Shown here piece by piece: positions 26,441-34,665 of a stretch of 64,000 nt of DNA. Origin of the DNA: Zobellia galactanivorans. Lineage in GTDB: Bacteria; Bacteroidota; Bacteroidia; Flavobacteriales; Flavobacteriaceae. The stretch lies in contig NC_015844.1 in the NCBI RefSeq assembly GCF_000973105.1, positions 2,786,501-2,850,500 on the forward strand. Reading direction: 5' to 3'. A program made the position numbers and the translations under genes. Under the pieces are notes generated by a model. That model was given only the letters and a program-made list of their open reading frames with translations. It was not told where the DNA came from and made no database searches. How positions within the stretch are numbered: position 1 is the stretch's first letter; every line of letters starts with the position of its first letter.

Positions 26441-27583
26441 ATGAACAAGATCGTAAAATATATCTTAATTGGTATTTTGGTACTAGGCGCTTTATGGGCT
26501 GCGGCCTTTTTTATAAAATCGAATAGCAAGGATGCGGTTACCTACGAGACCCAAACGCCTTTTATATCGAATATTGAAAAGAAAACGGTGGCCACGGGCA
26601 AGGTGGTACCCGAAGATGAGGTAGAGATCAAACCACAGATTTCAGGTATCATCCAGAAAATATTCTTGGAGGAGGGCCAAAAGGTGAAGTCGGGTGATTT
26701 GATAGCGACCATTAAGGTTGTGCCGAACGAGCAAGCCCTCAACCAATCTAGGGGCAGGGTCCGAAATGCCGAGTTGGCCCTTAACAATGTGACGATCGAA
26801 TACAATAGAAACAAGGCCTTGTTCGATAAGGGGGTGATATCGAGTCAAGATTTCAACAGCTTGCAGCTTCAGTACGACCAGGCCCAACAAGAACTTCAAA
26901 ATGCAAGGGCCGATTATCAGATCATCCGACAGGGGTCAGCCGGGGGCTCTACTAGCGCTAATACCAATATACGTGCCACGGTAGAGGGCACTATTTTGGA
27001 AATACCGGTAGAAGAAGGCGATCAAGTCATTGAAAGTAACAACTTTAACGATGGTACCACCATTGCGACCATTGCCGATTTGAGCAAGATGATATTTGAA
27101 GGAAAGGTCGACGAAGGGGAAGTGGCCAAGTTAGAGGTCGGAACGCCCTTGAAAATCAGTCTAGGGGCGGTTGAAGGAACTGAACTCGATGCAAAACTTC
27201 GTTTTATAGCACCAAAGGGAATCGAGGAAACAGGTGCGGTACAGTTTAAGATCGAAGGTGATGTAGAGGTTAAGGAAGGCGTATTTATCAGGGCAGGGTA
27301 TAGTGCGAATGCCTCATTGGTATTGGAGAAAAAAGATGATGTTTTGGTGATTCCCGAGGCCTTGTTGCAGTTTGATAAAAAAACCGATAAACCTTATGTC
27401 GAGATAGAAACGGGTGACCAGAAGTTTGAAAGAAGGGATATAGAGATAGGGATTTCCGATGGGGTAAACGTTGAGATCGTTTCCGGCTTGACGGAATCCG
27501 ACAAGGTAAAGGTGTGGAACAAAACCGAACCTATCAAAAAAGGGGAAGACGAAGAAGGGGAAGAGGGAAAGAGTGAAGAGTAA
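26441..27583 (+). CDS. HlyD/RND-type periplasmic adaptor, copy 2
   Basis: A 380-residue membrane fusion protein with an N-terminal helix (about 7-25), biotinyl-lipoyl-like segment (PQISGIIQKIFLEEGQKVKS), coiled-coil hairpin rich in Asn/Gln/Glu (about 95-150), and a second lipoyl half (IRATVEGTILEIPVEEGDQV). It closely parallels the adaptor at 21969, so the whole permease-permease-adaptor triad is duplicated. The C-terminus ends in a long acidic tail (EEGEEGKSEE) that the first copy has only in short form. It directly precedes the TolC gene. Confidence 0.93.
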   Translation: MNKIVKYILIGILVLGALWAAAFFIKSNSKDAVTYETQTPFISNIEKKTVATGKVVPEDEVEIKPQISGIIQKIFLEEGQKVKSGDLIATIKVVPNEQALNQSRGRVRNAELALNNVTIEYNRNKALFDKGVISSQDFNSLQLQYDQAQQELQNARADYQIIRQGSAGGSTSANTNIRATVEGTILEIPVEEGDQVIESNNFNDGTTIATIADLSKMIFEGKVDEGEVAKLEVGTPLKISLGAVEGTELDAKLRFIAPKGIEETGAVQFKIEGDVEVKEGVFIRAGYSANASLVLEKKDDVLVIPEALLQFDKKTDKPYVEIETGDQKFERRDIEIGISDGVNVEIVSGLTESDKVKVWNKTEPIKKGEDEEGEEGKSEE

Positions 27584-27614
27584 CAATCATCAATCATAAT
27601 CAAAAAATCAAAAC

Positions 27615-28964
27615 ATGAATCTTAAATTAACAATCGTACTGTTTTTGTGCTCGATCGGTGCTATTTCCGCCCAGCATAAAAAATGGACGTTAGAGGAATG
27701 CGTGGCGTATGCCGTAGAGCATAACCTTACCGTAGAACAGTACGAGCTCGATTTGAAAAACGCACAAATAGATAAGTCGGATGCGCTTGGGGCCCTATTG
27801 CCCGATTTAAACGCATCGTCAAGTATGACGGGTAGTACGGGACTATCGTTCGACCCTACGACCAATGAACCGGTAACTTCAACAATTCTGTCCGCCAATG
27901 GAGGCCTGACCTCTTCTTTGACGCTTTTTGACGGATTGCGCAATTTCCATAGGCTCAACCGTGCCAAGCTGAATGCCTTGTCCAATCAATATCGTTTAGA
28001 CGATTTAAAGGATGACATTCGTTTGAACGTGGCCAATGCCTATTTGCAGATATTGTCGAACAAAGAGTCGCTTAAAGTGTTCGAGGCCCAATTTGCCGTT
28101 ACCGAACAGGATCTAAAGCGAACCAAGGAATTGGTGGAAGCGGGCGTGCTTCCCAAGGGTGATCTGTTGGAGGTCGAAGCTACCGCCGCCAATCTTGAAC
28201 AACAGATTGTCAATACACAGAACCAAGTGTTGATTTCGCGTATCAACCTGGCGCAACTGCTTCAAATAACCGATTACGAGAACTTTGATGTATTGGATGC
28301 CGATTTTGAAGTGCCTCCGTCCGAAGTTCTTACAAAATCGCCCAAAGAGATTTTTGCCGAGGCCTTGACCTTTAGAAACGATATTAAGTTTTCGAAGTCG
28401 AATATCGATTTGGCGAAGAAGGATCTCGATATTGCCAAAGGGGCTATTTATCCTACCTTGGGAGCCTTTTTTAACTATAATACCCGGTATTCGGATCAAG
28501 GCGGATTTAATACTACAGGAGTCTTTGTTCCGGCTGAAAGCTTTGTCAACCAATTGTGGATCAATGATGGTATTTCTTATGGTTTGAGATTGGATATTCC
28601 CATATTCAATGGCTTTGGGGTCAGAAACAACATCAAGCGCTCACAGATCAATGTCGAAAAGGCCAAGCTGCAGCTCGAGCAAGAAAAATTGGATCTTGAG
28701 ACCAATATCAATCAGGCCTATGTAGATGTGAAAAGTTTTTCGAAAGCTTATGAAGCTGCCCAAAAAACCTTGGAAGCCAGAAGGTTGGCCTATGAATATT
28801 CAAAGGAACGCTACGAGGTAGGTCTTATGAATGCCTTCGATTTTAGCCAGGCCCAATCAAGGGTAGACAATGCCGAAGCGGAATTGATCCGTACGAAATA
28901 TGATTATATTTTTAGACTTAAGGTGCTGGAGTTCTATTTCGGACTGCCCCTAGAGCTTAAATAG
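27615..28964 (+). CDS. TolC-family outer-membrane efflux channel
   Basis: A 449-residue outer-membrane factor that would form the exit duct for the upstream adaptors and permeases. The signal peptide ends at about residue 20 (GAISAQ). Two homologous OEP halves start at LEECVAYAVEHNLTVEQYEL and at FRNDIKFSKSNIDLAKKDLD (about 255), each with long amphipathic helices and a beta-strand region (NYNTRYSDQGG; GISYGLRLDIPIFNGFGVRN). The C-terminus (YIFRLKVLEFYFGLPLELK) is typical of the family. It is the last gene of the locus, followed at once by a strong terminator. Confidence 0.94.
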   Translation: MNLKLTIVLFLCSIGAISAQHKKWTLEECVAYAVEHNLTVEQYELDLKNAQIDKSDALGALLPDLNASSSMTGSTGLSFDPTTNEPVTSTILSANGGLTSSLTLFDGLRNFHRLNRAKLNALSNQYRLDDLKDDIRLNVANAYLQILSNKESLKVFEAQFAVTEQDLKRTKELVEAGVLPKGDLLEVEATAANLEQQIVNTQNQVLISRINLAQLLQITDYENFDVLDADFEVPPSEVLTKSPKEIFAEALTFRNDIKFSKSNIDLAKKDLDIAKGAIYPTLGAFFNYNTRYSDQGGFNTTGVFVPAESFVNQLWINDGISYGLRLDIPIFNGFGVRNNIKRSQINVEKAKLQLEQEKLDLETNINQAYVDVKSFSKAYEAAQKTLEARRLAYEYSKERYEVGLMNAFDFSQAQSRVDNAEAELIRTKYDYIFRLKVLEFYFGLPLELK

Positions 28965-28984
28965 AGATTTGTACATAGAAATTG

Positions 28985-29020
28985 AAAACCTGTTCGGCCT
29001 CGTGTCGAACAGGTTTTTTT
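28985..29020 (+). terminator. Rho-independent terminator after the TolC gene
   Basis: AAAACCTGTTCG, 9-nt loop, CGAACAGGTTTT, then a T run. The perfect 12-bp stem begins 21 bases past the stop and closes the ABC export locus. Confidence 0.92.
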
Positions 29021-29046
29021 TATGTGCTAATTTCAACCGTCTCACC

Positions 29047-29054
29047 TATCTTTG
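29047..29054 (+). promoter_or_regulatory. Putative -7 element of tsaB
   Basis: TATCTTTG matches TAnnTTTG and lies 7 bases before the ATG at 29062, implying a very short leader. It supports that start over an in-frame ATG at 28969, which lies before the preceding terminator. Confidence 0.55.
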
Positions 29055-29061
29055 TACCCTT

Positions 29062-29736
29062 ATGAGCATAATCTTAAACTTAGAGACCGCTACTACCAAT
29101 TGTTCGGTCAGTGTGGCCAAAGACGGACGTATATTGGCCATTAAAGAGCATGATACGCCCAATTATTCACATTCCGAACAATTGCATGTCTTTGTTCAAG
29201 ATGTTTTAAAGGAGGTCAATGTAGATGTGTCAGAGCTTGATGCCATCGCCGTGAGTAAAGGCCCAGGGTCTTATACGGGCTTGCGTATCGGGGTTTCGGC
29301 GGCCAAGGGGCTGTGTTTTGCCTTAGAGGTGCCCTTGATTTCGATCGCTACCCTGACCAGTATGGCTACACAGGTAACGTCAAACGATATCGATTATATC
29401 ATTCCCGTGCTAGATGCCCGGCGTATGGAAGTTTATTCGGCCGTTTTCGATAAGGATAAAAATCAAGTGAGACCTACCGAAGCCGAGATTATAGACGAGA
29501 ATTCATTTTCAGATTTTTTACAAAAAGGAAAAGCCGTTTTGGTGGGCAGCGGTGCGGAAAAGTGTAAAACGCTATTATCTCACCCTAAGCTTACATTCGA
29601 TACCACCATAGTGCCATCGGCAAAGGAAATGGCCCAATTATCATACAAAAAGTTCAAAGCAAGCGATTTTGAAGATGTCGCTTACTTTGAACCGTATTAT
29701 CTAAAGGATTTTATCCTACAACAGAAAAAGAAATAG
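29062..29736 (+). CDS. tsaB: tRNA threonylcarbamoyladenosine biosynthesis protein TsaB
   Basis: TsaB partners TsaD and TsaE to place the t6A37 modification on ANN-decoding tRNAs; a cytosolic ASKHA-fold protein. With the ATG at 29062 it has 224 residues, the family norm. Visible signatures are the phosphate-binding N-terminus ILNLETATTNCSVSVA, HSEQLHVFVQDVL, the conserved KGPGSYTGLRIGVSAAKGLC, and IIPVLDARRMEVYSAVF. The gene converges with mscS with only 4 nt between the stop codons, so any terminator must lie inside one of the coding sequences. Confidence 0.95.
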   Translation: MSIILNLETATTNCSVSVAKDGRILAIKEHDTPNYSHSEQLHVFVQDVLKEVNVDVSELDAIAVSKGPGSYTGLRIGVSAAKGLCFALEVPLISIATLTSMATQVTSNDIDYIIPVLDARRMEVYSAVFDKDKNQVRPTEAEIIDENSFSDFLQKGKAVLVGSGAEKCKTLLSHPKLTFDTTIVPSAKEMAQLSYKKFKASDFEDVAYFEPYYLKDFILQQKKK

Positions 29737-29740
29737 GGGG

Positions 29741-30577
29741 TTAAGCCTCTATCGCTTGTCCCTTGACGTGTACGTCGCGCTGTGGAAAAGGTATTTCTAT
29801 TCCCGCTTCGTCAAATCGTCTTTTGATTTCTTCGATAATAAAGAAATGTGCAGCCCAAAACACCGGGTTCTCGGCCCAATAGCGCAAGGTCAGGTCTACC
29901 GAACTGTCTCCCAATCCATCTACATATACTTCGGGCATTGGGTCTTTTAGAACGTTCTCGTTTTTTGCGCAGATGTCGAGCATGATTTCTTTGGCGGTCT
30001 TGATATTTGAGCTGTAGCCTATCCCTACTTTAATATTGTCCCTTCGTGTAGGCATGGCGCTATAGTTAACGACATTGTTGTTTGATAGCTCGCCATTGGG
30101 TATAATGGCCAATTGGTTGCCGAAGGTGGTCAATTTGGTGTAGAAGATGGTAATTTCCTTGACCGTACCGTCTACGCCTTGGGCGGAAATAAAATCCCCT
30201 ATTTTAAAAGGCTTAAAGAGCAAAATGAGTACGCCCCCTGCAAAGTTGGAAAGCGACCCTTGGAGGGCAAGTCCTATGGCCAGACCGGCCGCACCGATAA
30301 TGGCGATCAATGACGATGATTTAACGCCAAGCTGGGTCACTACCAGAACAAAGAGCAGTACCTTGAGGGCGATGTTTATAAAACTCTGTAAAAAGCTCTC
30401 CAAAGCCAGGTCGTAGTCCTTCTTCTCAAAAAACTTACGGACCATTTTATTTATAAAGCGAATGATCCATAGGCCGAAGACCAAAATAATGGTGGCCATG
30501 ATCACATCGGGTAGTACTTTCCAAGCCCATTCTATGGCCTTGTCTATGTGTTCTTGATAGTTTGCGAATTCTTCCAT
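29741..30577 (-). CDS. Small-conductance mechanosensitive channel (MscS family)
   Basis: A 278-residue inner-membrane channel that releases solutes on hypo-osmotic shock. Three helices are seen: about 20-42, 62-84, and the pore-lining TM3 with the alternating Gly/Ala pattern AAGLAIGLALQGSLSNFAGG. A cytoplasmic beta domain follows (FKIGDFISAQGVDGTVKEI, then the family motif TFGNQLAIIPNGELSNNNVVNYS) and an alpha/beta C-terminal domain. Length and motifs match the short E. coli MscS type rather than the large MscK type. Transcribed away from dodecin; convergent with tsaB. Confidence 0.93.
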   Translation of the reverse strand: MEEFANYQEHIDKAIEWAWKVLPDVIMATIILVFGLWIIRFINKMVRKFFEKKDYDLALESFLQSFINIALKVLLFVLVVTQLGVKSSSLIAIIGAAGLAIGLALQGSLSNFAGGVLILLFKPFKIGDFISAQGVDGTVKEITIFYTKLTTFGNQLAIIPNGELSNNNVVNYSAMPTRRDNIKVGIGYSSNIKTAKEIMLDICAKNENVLKDPMPEVYVDGLGDSSVDLTLRYWAENPVFWAAHFFIIEEIKRRFDEAGIEIPFPQRDVHVKGQAIEA

Positions 30578-30752
30578 TTATATGCTTTATTTTAAGGGCG
30601 CAACTTACTAAATACAGGGGTTTCGGTCAAAAACAAATCATTAAACTATTGTTAATGGAGGATCTGTAAATCGAATGCGGTAATACTTTGTTCGTATGTG
30701 CCCAAAATAGAGGGGCGGGTACTTTTTATGATCAGGGTTTGCGGTGGGCATC

Positions 30753-30781
30753 AAAAAAAAGCGCTACATGAAGTGCAGCGC
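30753..30781 (-). terminator. Rho-independent terminator of the dodecin gene
   Basis: On the minus strand, GCGCTGCA / TGTAGCGC pairs 7 of 8 bases and is followed by eight T. It lies 25 bases past the dodecin stop. Confidence 0.75.
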
Positions 30782-30805
30782 CTTTTTAAAAAAAATGTTT
30801 CGTGC

Positions 30806-31006
30806 TTACTTGACCTCGAAAGTGATCTTGACGTTTACACGGTAATTGTCCAGTTTGCCATCTTTTACCGTAGCACTTTGCTCGTTGATGTAAACCGACT
30901 TGATGTTCTTTACTGATTTAGAGGCCTGCTCAACGGCTTGCTTCGCCGCGTCTTCCCAACCTTTGTCAGAGTTCGCCAATACTTCTATAACTTTTAAAAC
31001 TGCCAT
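30806..31006 (-). CDS. Dodecin
   Basis: Dodecins assemble as hollow dodecamers that bind flavins and buffer them against photodamage or overload. The 66-residue size is typical, and the sequence keeps the alpha-beta-beta pattern: a helix (GWEDAAKQAVEQASKSVKNI), then KSVYINEQSATVKDGKLDNY and the last strand RVNVKITFEVK. Archaeal-type dodecins use a Trp for flavin stacking; W17 in KGWEDAAKQA is the candidate, though in this protein the helix position fits the family's conserved Trp-containing helix and the ligand is not proven. Monocistronic, with its own terminator. Confidence 0.93.
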   Translation of the reverse strand: MAVLKVIEVLANSDKGWEDAAKQAVEQASKSVKNIKSVYINEQSATVKDGKLDNYRVNVKITFEVK

Positions 31007-31089
31007 AATACATTATTTTTTATAGTTCGCTTTAAATTACGAAAATATCGGACAGGTTTGTTGATTCTAAACCTATAAAAATTAGTTCA

Positions 31090-32004
31090 TTAGCCGTTTA
31101 GGGCGACCACTTCGTTCACTTTGTCCCCCATCATATTTTTAAGCATGGTCTCGATGCCATTTTTTAGGGTGAAGGTTGAAGAAGGGCAACCGCTACATGC
31201 TCCTTGTAAAATTACGTTTACAGTTTTGCTTTCCTCTTCGTATGACTGAAAGAGAATATTACCACCGTCACTGGCTACGGCAGGTTTTACATACTCTTCT
31301 AGAATATCTACGATTTGCTGGGAGGTATCGTCTAGTTCCGGCGTTGCTTGGGTAGGAGCCGAAGTGGTATCGCTTGCTTCCTTTGTTGCCGCTATGGCAT
31401 CCTCGGAAACGGCTTCGTTGCCATTGGCCAGGTATTCCCGTATGTGTTCGCGCAATTGCATGGTTACGTCTTCCCATTCCGCAACGTCATACTTACTTAC
31501 GGATACATAGTTCAGGTCAAAGAAAACCTCCTTTACGAACGGAAAGGTAAATAGTTGCTTGGCCAATTCTGAATTTTTGGCCTCATCTATGTTTTTGAAT
31601 TCAAAGGCGGTGGGAACAATTGGTTTGTTGGCCACGAATTTCATCACCGATGGGTTGGGAGTGACTTCGGCATATACCGTAATGGCCACTTTTTTGACAG
31701 TTTCCTCGACCTCGTTTACAATAGGTTCTCCTGCATTTAGGTAATCTACCAGTTGTTGGGCCACTTCGTCCTTTACGTCGTCCCAAGTAACGATGTCGTA
31801 GCGTTCAAGCCCGATAAAGTTTCCAGAGATATATACCGTTTTGATAAACGGAAGGTAAAAGAGTTGTTGGGCCAAAGGTGAATTTTTGGCCTCATCTATG
31901 TTTTTGAACTCGTAATTCTTGCTCTTGGTCAAAAAATGATTTGTCTCAAATTTAAGAATCGCAGGGTTGTTGGTCTTAACAACCGTAATCGTATACTCCT
32001 TCAT
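31090..32004 (-). CDS. Nfu-type Fe-S scaffold protein with duplicated N-terminal domain
   Basis: An iron-sulfur cluster carrier of the NifU C-terminal/Nfu class (304 residues). The C-terminal NifU domain holds the cluster-binding C270 and C273 in GACSGCPSSTF. Two Nfu N-terminal domains precede it: about 1-90 (EYTITVVKTNNPAILKFETN) and about 100-190 (VAITVYAEVTPNPSVMKFVA), both containing FKNIDEAKNS. An acidic Thr/Ser/Ala linker joins them to the Cys domain. Most Nfu proteins have one N-terminal copy. The ATG at 32004 is preferred; an in-frame TTG at 32031 would add nine residues. It diverges from the PorP gene. Confidence 0.92.
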   Translation of the reverse strand: MKEYTITVVKTNNPAILKFETNHFLTKSKNYEFKNIDEAKNSPLAQQLFYLPFIKTVYISGNFIGLERYDIVTWDDVKDEVAQQLVDYLNAGEPIVNEVEETVKKVAITVYAEVTPNPSVMKFVANKPIVPTAFEFKNIDEAKNSELAKQLFTFPFVKEVFFDLNYVSVSKYDVAEWEDVTMQLREHIREYLANGNEAVSEDAIAATKEASDTTSAPTQATPELDDTSQQIVDILEEYVKPAVASDGGNILFQSYEEESKTVNVILQGACSGCPSSTFTLKNGIETMLKNMMGDKVNEVVALNG

Positions 32005-32074
32005 GGTGTCAAAATTTTTGTAAAAATACAACCTATTTTTGAACGGTGTGTATTGAAACGGGGATATAATAATG

Positions 32075-32104
32075 TTGCGTTTCGTCCGTTATATGTTATA
32101 TTTA
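32075..32104 (+). promoter_or_regulatory. Putative promoter of the lone PorP/SprF gene
   Basis: TTG at 32075-32077, a 19-base spacer and TATATTTA at 32097-32104 (one mismatch to TAnnTTTG), 33 bases before the ATG at 32138. Confidence 0.45.
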
Positions 32105-32137
32105 GTCGATAAAATAATCATCCTCTATATTAAACCG

Positions 32138-33151
32138 ATGAAACACCGTTTCCTGCTCTTGCTGGCGTCCCTCGTTTTTGCAATCCCATCGAACGCTCAA
32201 GAGGGCATACCCGTATACTTTGATTACCTCTCCGATAACTATTACCTTGTTTATCCGTCTATGGCGGGTATCAGTGATGGGGGAAAGATTAGGGCCACCG
32301 CAAGAATGCAGTGGTTCAGTGTTGAAGACGCTCCCAATCTGCAGACCATCAATGCCAATTTTAGAATTGGAGAAAGTAACAGCGGGGTGGGGGCTATCTT
32401 TTTTAATGATGCCAATGGATATCATTCGCAAACCGGTTTTAAGGCTACATATGCCCATCACCTAAAACTCGGTGGTGACGGTCGAAATTTGAACCAGCTT
32501 TCATTTGGCCTGAGTCCGACCTACCTGCAAAGTAGTCTCGATGAGTCCGAATTTGTTTCGGTTGGGCCCGATGATGCCATTGCCGGTATAAAACTGAGCG
32601 AGGGCTATTTTAATATTGATTTGGGCTTTTCATACAACTTGATGGAATTTTATGCCCATGTGGCAGTGACCAATCTGTTGGGGAGCAAGCGTAACCTTTA
32701 TCGTTATGGAAAGGCAAATGATAATATACCTGTTATCGATAATTTACGCCGGTATTTGTTTTCGGTAGGATATGTTTTCGGGAAGCAGGAATGGCAATTC
32801 GAGCCTTCGGTACTGTTTCAGTTAAGTGAATTCACCGAAGAGAAAACCATAGATTTAAACGCCAAGGTCTACAAGGATGTCGATTTTGGACGTATTTGGG
32901 GCGGACTCTCGTACCGTAGAAGTTTTGATGGTGCCCAGTTTGCTACTTCGGATAGTTTTGGGGAACAGCGTTTACAGTTGTTTACACCTATCGTAGGGGC
33001 CAACATCGGTAATTTTATGGTGTCGTACAATTACTCTTACCAAACAGGGGATATCCGTTTTGATAGCGGAGGTTTTCACCAAATAACATTAGGTTACGAT
33101 TTTGGTCAAAAGGAGCGCAAGTATGATTGTTATTGCCCTGCGGCACAGTAG
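32138..33151 (+). CDS. PorP/SprF family T9SS membrane protein (stand-alone)
   Basis: PorP/SprF proteins are outer-membrane beta-barrels that help T9SS cargo reach or stay at the cell surface, usually encoded beside a CHU_C protein. This 337-residue copy has a signal peptide (MKHRFLLLLASLVFAIPSNAQ) and the family core: SDNYYLVYPSMAGISDGGKI, ATARMQWFSVEDAPNLQTIN, and barrel strands ending FHQITLGYDFGQ. It is not next to any CHU_C gene here; a similar gene with partners lies at 42737. The ATG at 32138 starts the signal peptide; an in-frame ATG at 32072 would add 22 residues. It ends in a shared bidirectional terminator. Confidence 0.9.
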   Translation: MKHRFLLLLASLVFAIPSNAQEGIPVYFDYLSDNYYLVYPSMAGISDGGKIRATARMQWFSVEDAPNLQTINANFRIGESNSGVGAIFFNDANGYHSQTGFKATYAHHLKLGGDGRNLNQLSFGLSPTYLQSSLDESEFVSVGPDDAIAGIKLSEGYFNIDLGFSYNLMEFYAHVAVTNLLGSKRNLYRYGKANDNIPVIDNLRRYLFSVGYVFGKQEWQFEPSVLFQLSEFTEEKTIDLNAKVYKDVDFGRIWGGLSYRRSFDGAQFATSDSFGEQRLQLFTPIVGANIGNFMVSYNYSYQTGDIRFDSGGFHQITLGYDFGQKERKYDCYCPAAQ

Positions 33152-33178
33152 AGTGGTGTAATCCAAATAGAAAACATA

Positions 33179-33210
33179 AAAAAGCATCCCGAAATTTCGG
33201 GATGCTTTTT
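33179..33210. terminator. Bidirectional terminator between PorP and vWA genes
   Basis: A perfect inverted repeat with 16-bp arms (AAAAAGCATCCCGAAA and its complement). The A run on the left and T run on the right serve both convergent genes. Confidence 0.9.
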
Positions 33211-33229
33211 GTTTGGTTATGGAAGCTAA

Positions 33230-34417
33230 TTATTCTTCCCACTTGTAGTCTTTCTTGGCTGCTTGCTTTTTGATGGCTTCCAACATGGCATTTTCAAGTT
33301 CTCCTTTTTCGCCTTCTTGCTGTTGTTCGGCAATGAACTTCTCGCGTTTGGCGTTCAGCTCTTGGATCTCGGCTTGAATCTTGGCGCGATCTGATTTTTT
33401 TTCTTCGATATAAGCCTTTATTTCGGTCTCTGATTTTTCCTTTAATTCTTTGGGGAGTTCTTCCTTTTTGATTTCGGAAATATTAAAGCTTTCGTCTTTG
33501 GAGGCATCTACCAGGTCCCATTGCTTGTTGTTGTACAATCGAGAGCTTTTGCTGACGGCACGTTTAACCGCAACGGCTTCCTCGAGTTCGTAGGCGTTGT
33601 CGTCTTGTACGCGTTGTTTCTCCATTTTGGCACTTCCCATGGCTCCGTACGAAATGTAGGTCTGGTTCAGTTTTGAATTCAGTTGAATGATAACATCGTC
33701 GTAAGGCGTGTCGATATGGACCACCTTTCTGTTGTGGTCTATGGCTATGTATTCCCCTCCCGTTAAGGTAGCGCCGTTCTTCCATTCGGTATTGATGCCT
33801 TGTTCGTAGTTACCGCAAAAGATGGTGTTGACCACGATGTCTTTTTCCTTGGCGTTGGTCACTGCGTCTTTGTAGTTGAGCTTGCCTTGGTTAAAGGGTT
33901 CGTTACCGGCAATAAAAATCATTTTCAGGTTATCGGGGTTATTGCCCCAGTCTAGTTGCTTTAATGAGGTGTGTATGACTTCCCCGCAAAATTCCTCGCC
34001 TCCGTTGGTCGTCAATGAAAACAGTTTTTCCGAAATTTCATCCAGGTCCCCGCTAAAGTTCAATACTTGTTGAATGTATCCTTCATTGGAAGATAGGTTG
34101 TCGTTTCCATATTGATAGAGCGCAATTTGTAATTCAGGCCGTTGCTCGTTGCCGCATTTGGCGTGGGTGAACTTGTTTACTATATCCCAAAGCTGTGATT
34201 TGGCCTGGTTGATAAGTCCGTCCATACTATTACTGGTATCCAACAATAGGGCAATTTTGACCGTGTTGTTTTTGGGCTTGTCCTTTTCTGGAACATTAAG
34301 GGCTTGGGCCATTACCGGTGCTACTGTCGTTTTTTTGGCCTTTGGTTCGCAACCGTACATGGTTGTAAGGGCGAATGACATAAGGGCTAATCCAAGAATC
34401 TGTTTTGTGTGTTTCAT
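33230..34417 (-). CDS. von Willebrand factor A domain lipoprotein
   Basis: A 395-residue predicted lipoprotein: the signal MKHTKQILGLALMSFALTTM is followed by YGC with lipid-accepting C23. A vWA domain runs about 53-260 and keeps the metal-ion-dependent adhesion site LLDTSNSMDGL (D60, S62, S64), so it should bind a divalent ion and a protein partner. The remaining 130 residues form a long charged coiled coil, Glu/Lys-rich (KSETEIKAYIEEKKSDRAKI), ending in KKDYKWEE. It lies alone, convergent with the PorP gene. Function unknown beyond the fold; the envelope location is inferred from the lipobox. Confidence 0.87.
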   Translation of the reverse strand: MKHTKQILGLALMSFALTTMYGCEPKAKKTTVAPVMAQALNVPEKDKPKNNTVKIALLLDTSNSMDGLINQAKSQLWDIVNKFTHAKCGNEQRPELQIALYQYGNDNLSSNEGYIQQVLNFSGDLDEISEKLFSLTTNGGEEFCGEVIHTSLKQLDWGNNPDNLKMIFIAGNEPFNQGKLNYKDAVTNAKEKDIVVNTIFCGNYEQGINTEWKNGATLTGGEYIAIDHNRKVVHIDTPYDDVIIQLNSKLNQTYISYGAMGSAKMEKQRVQDDNAYELEEAVAVKRAVSKSSRLYNNKQWDLVDASKDESFNISEIKKEELPKELKEKSETEIKAYIEEKKSDRAKIQAEIQELNAKREKFIAEQQQEGEKGELENAMLEAIKKQAAKKDYKWEE

Positions 34418-34665
34418 AATTATTTTTTTTAAGGCCCTATTTAGAGGGGGTGATTTATTCGTATTATTTGTTGTTGATGGGGTAAAAGTAGAAGCAACTT
34501 ATTTCGTGTAAAACCGGCTTTGAGGGAAGTGGCGTTTTCAAAGAGGGAACGCTTCTTTTGGATGCGTGAAGCCTTTACGGAAGGTAATTTTTAGGGGAAT
34601 TAGGGAAGAGGTACGTTTTTTAGTGACGCATAATTCGATTAAGTTTACGTTGTACAAATAATCAA

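Noticed and set aside
28969-29061. Upstream extension of tsaB
   Set aside because: The added residues are encoded by the TolC terminator stem and the -7 box; the family N-terminus begins at 29062.
34149-34511. Plus-strand 120-codon frame opposite the vWA lipoprotein gene
   Set aside because: It lies mostly antisense to a gene with a clear lipobox and MIDAS motif; it has no domain of its own.
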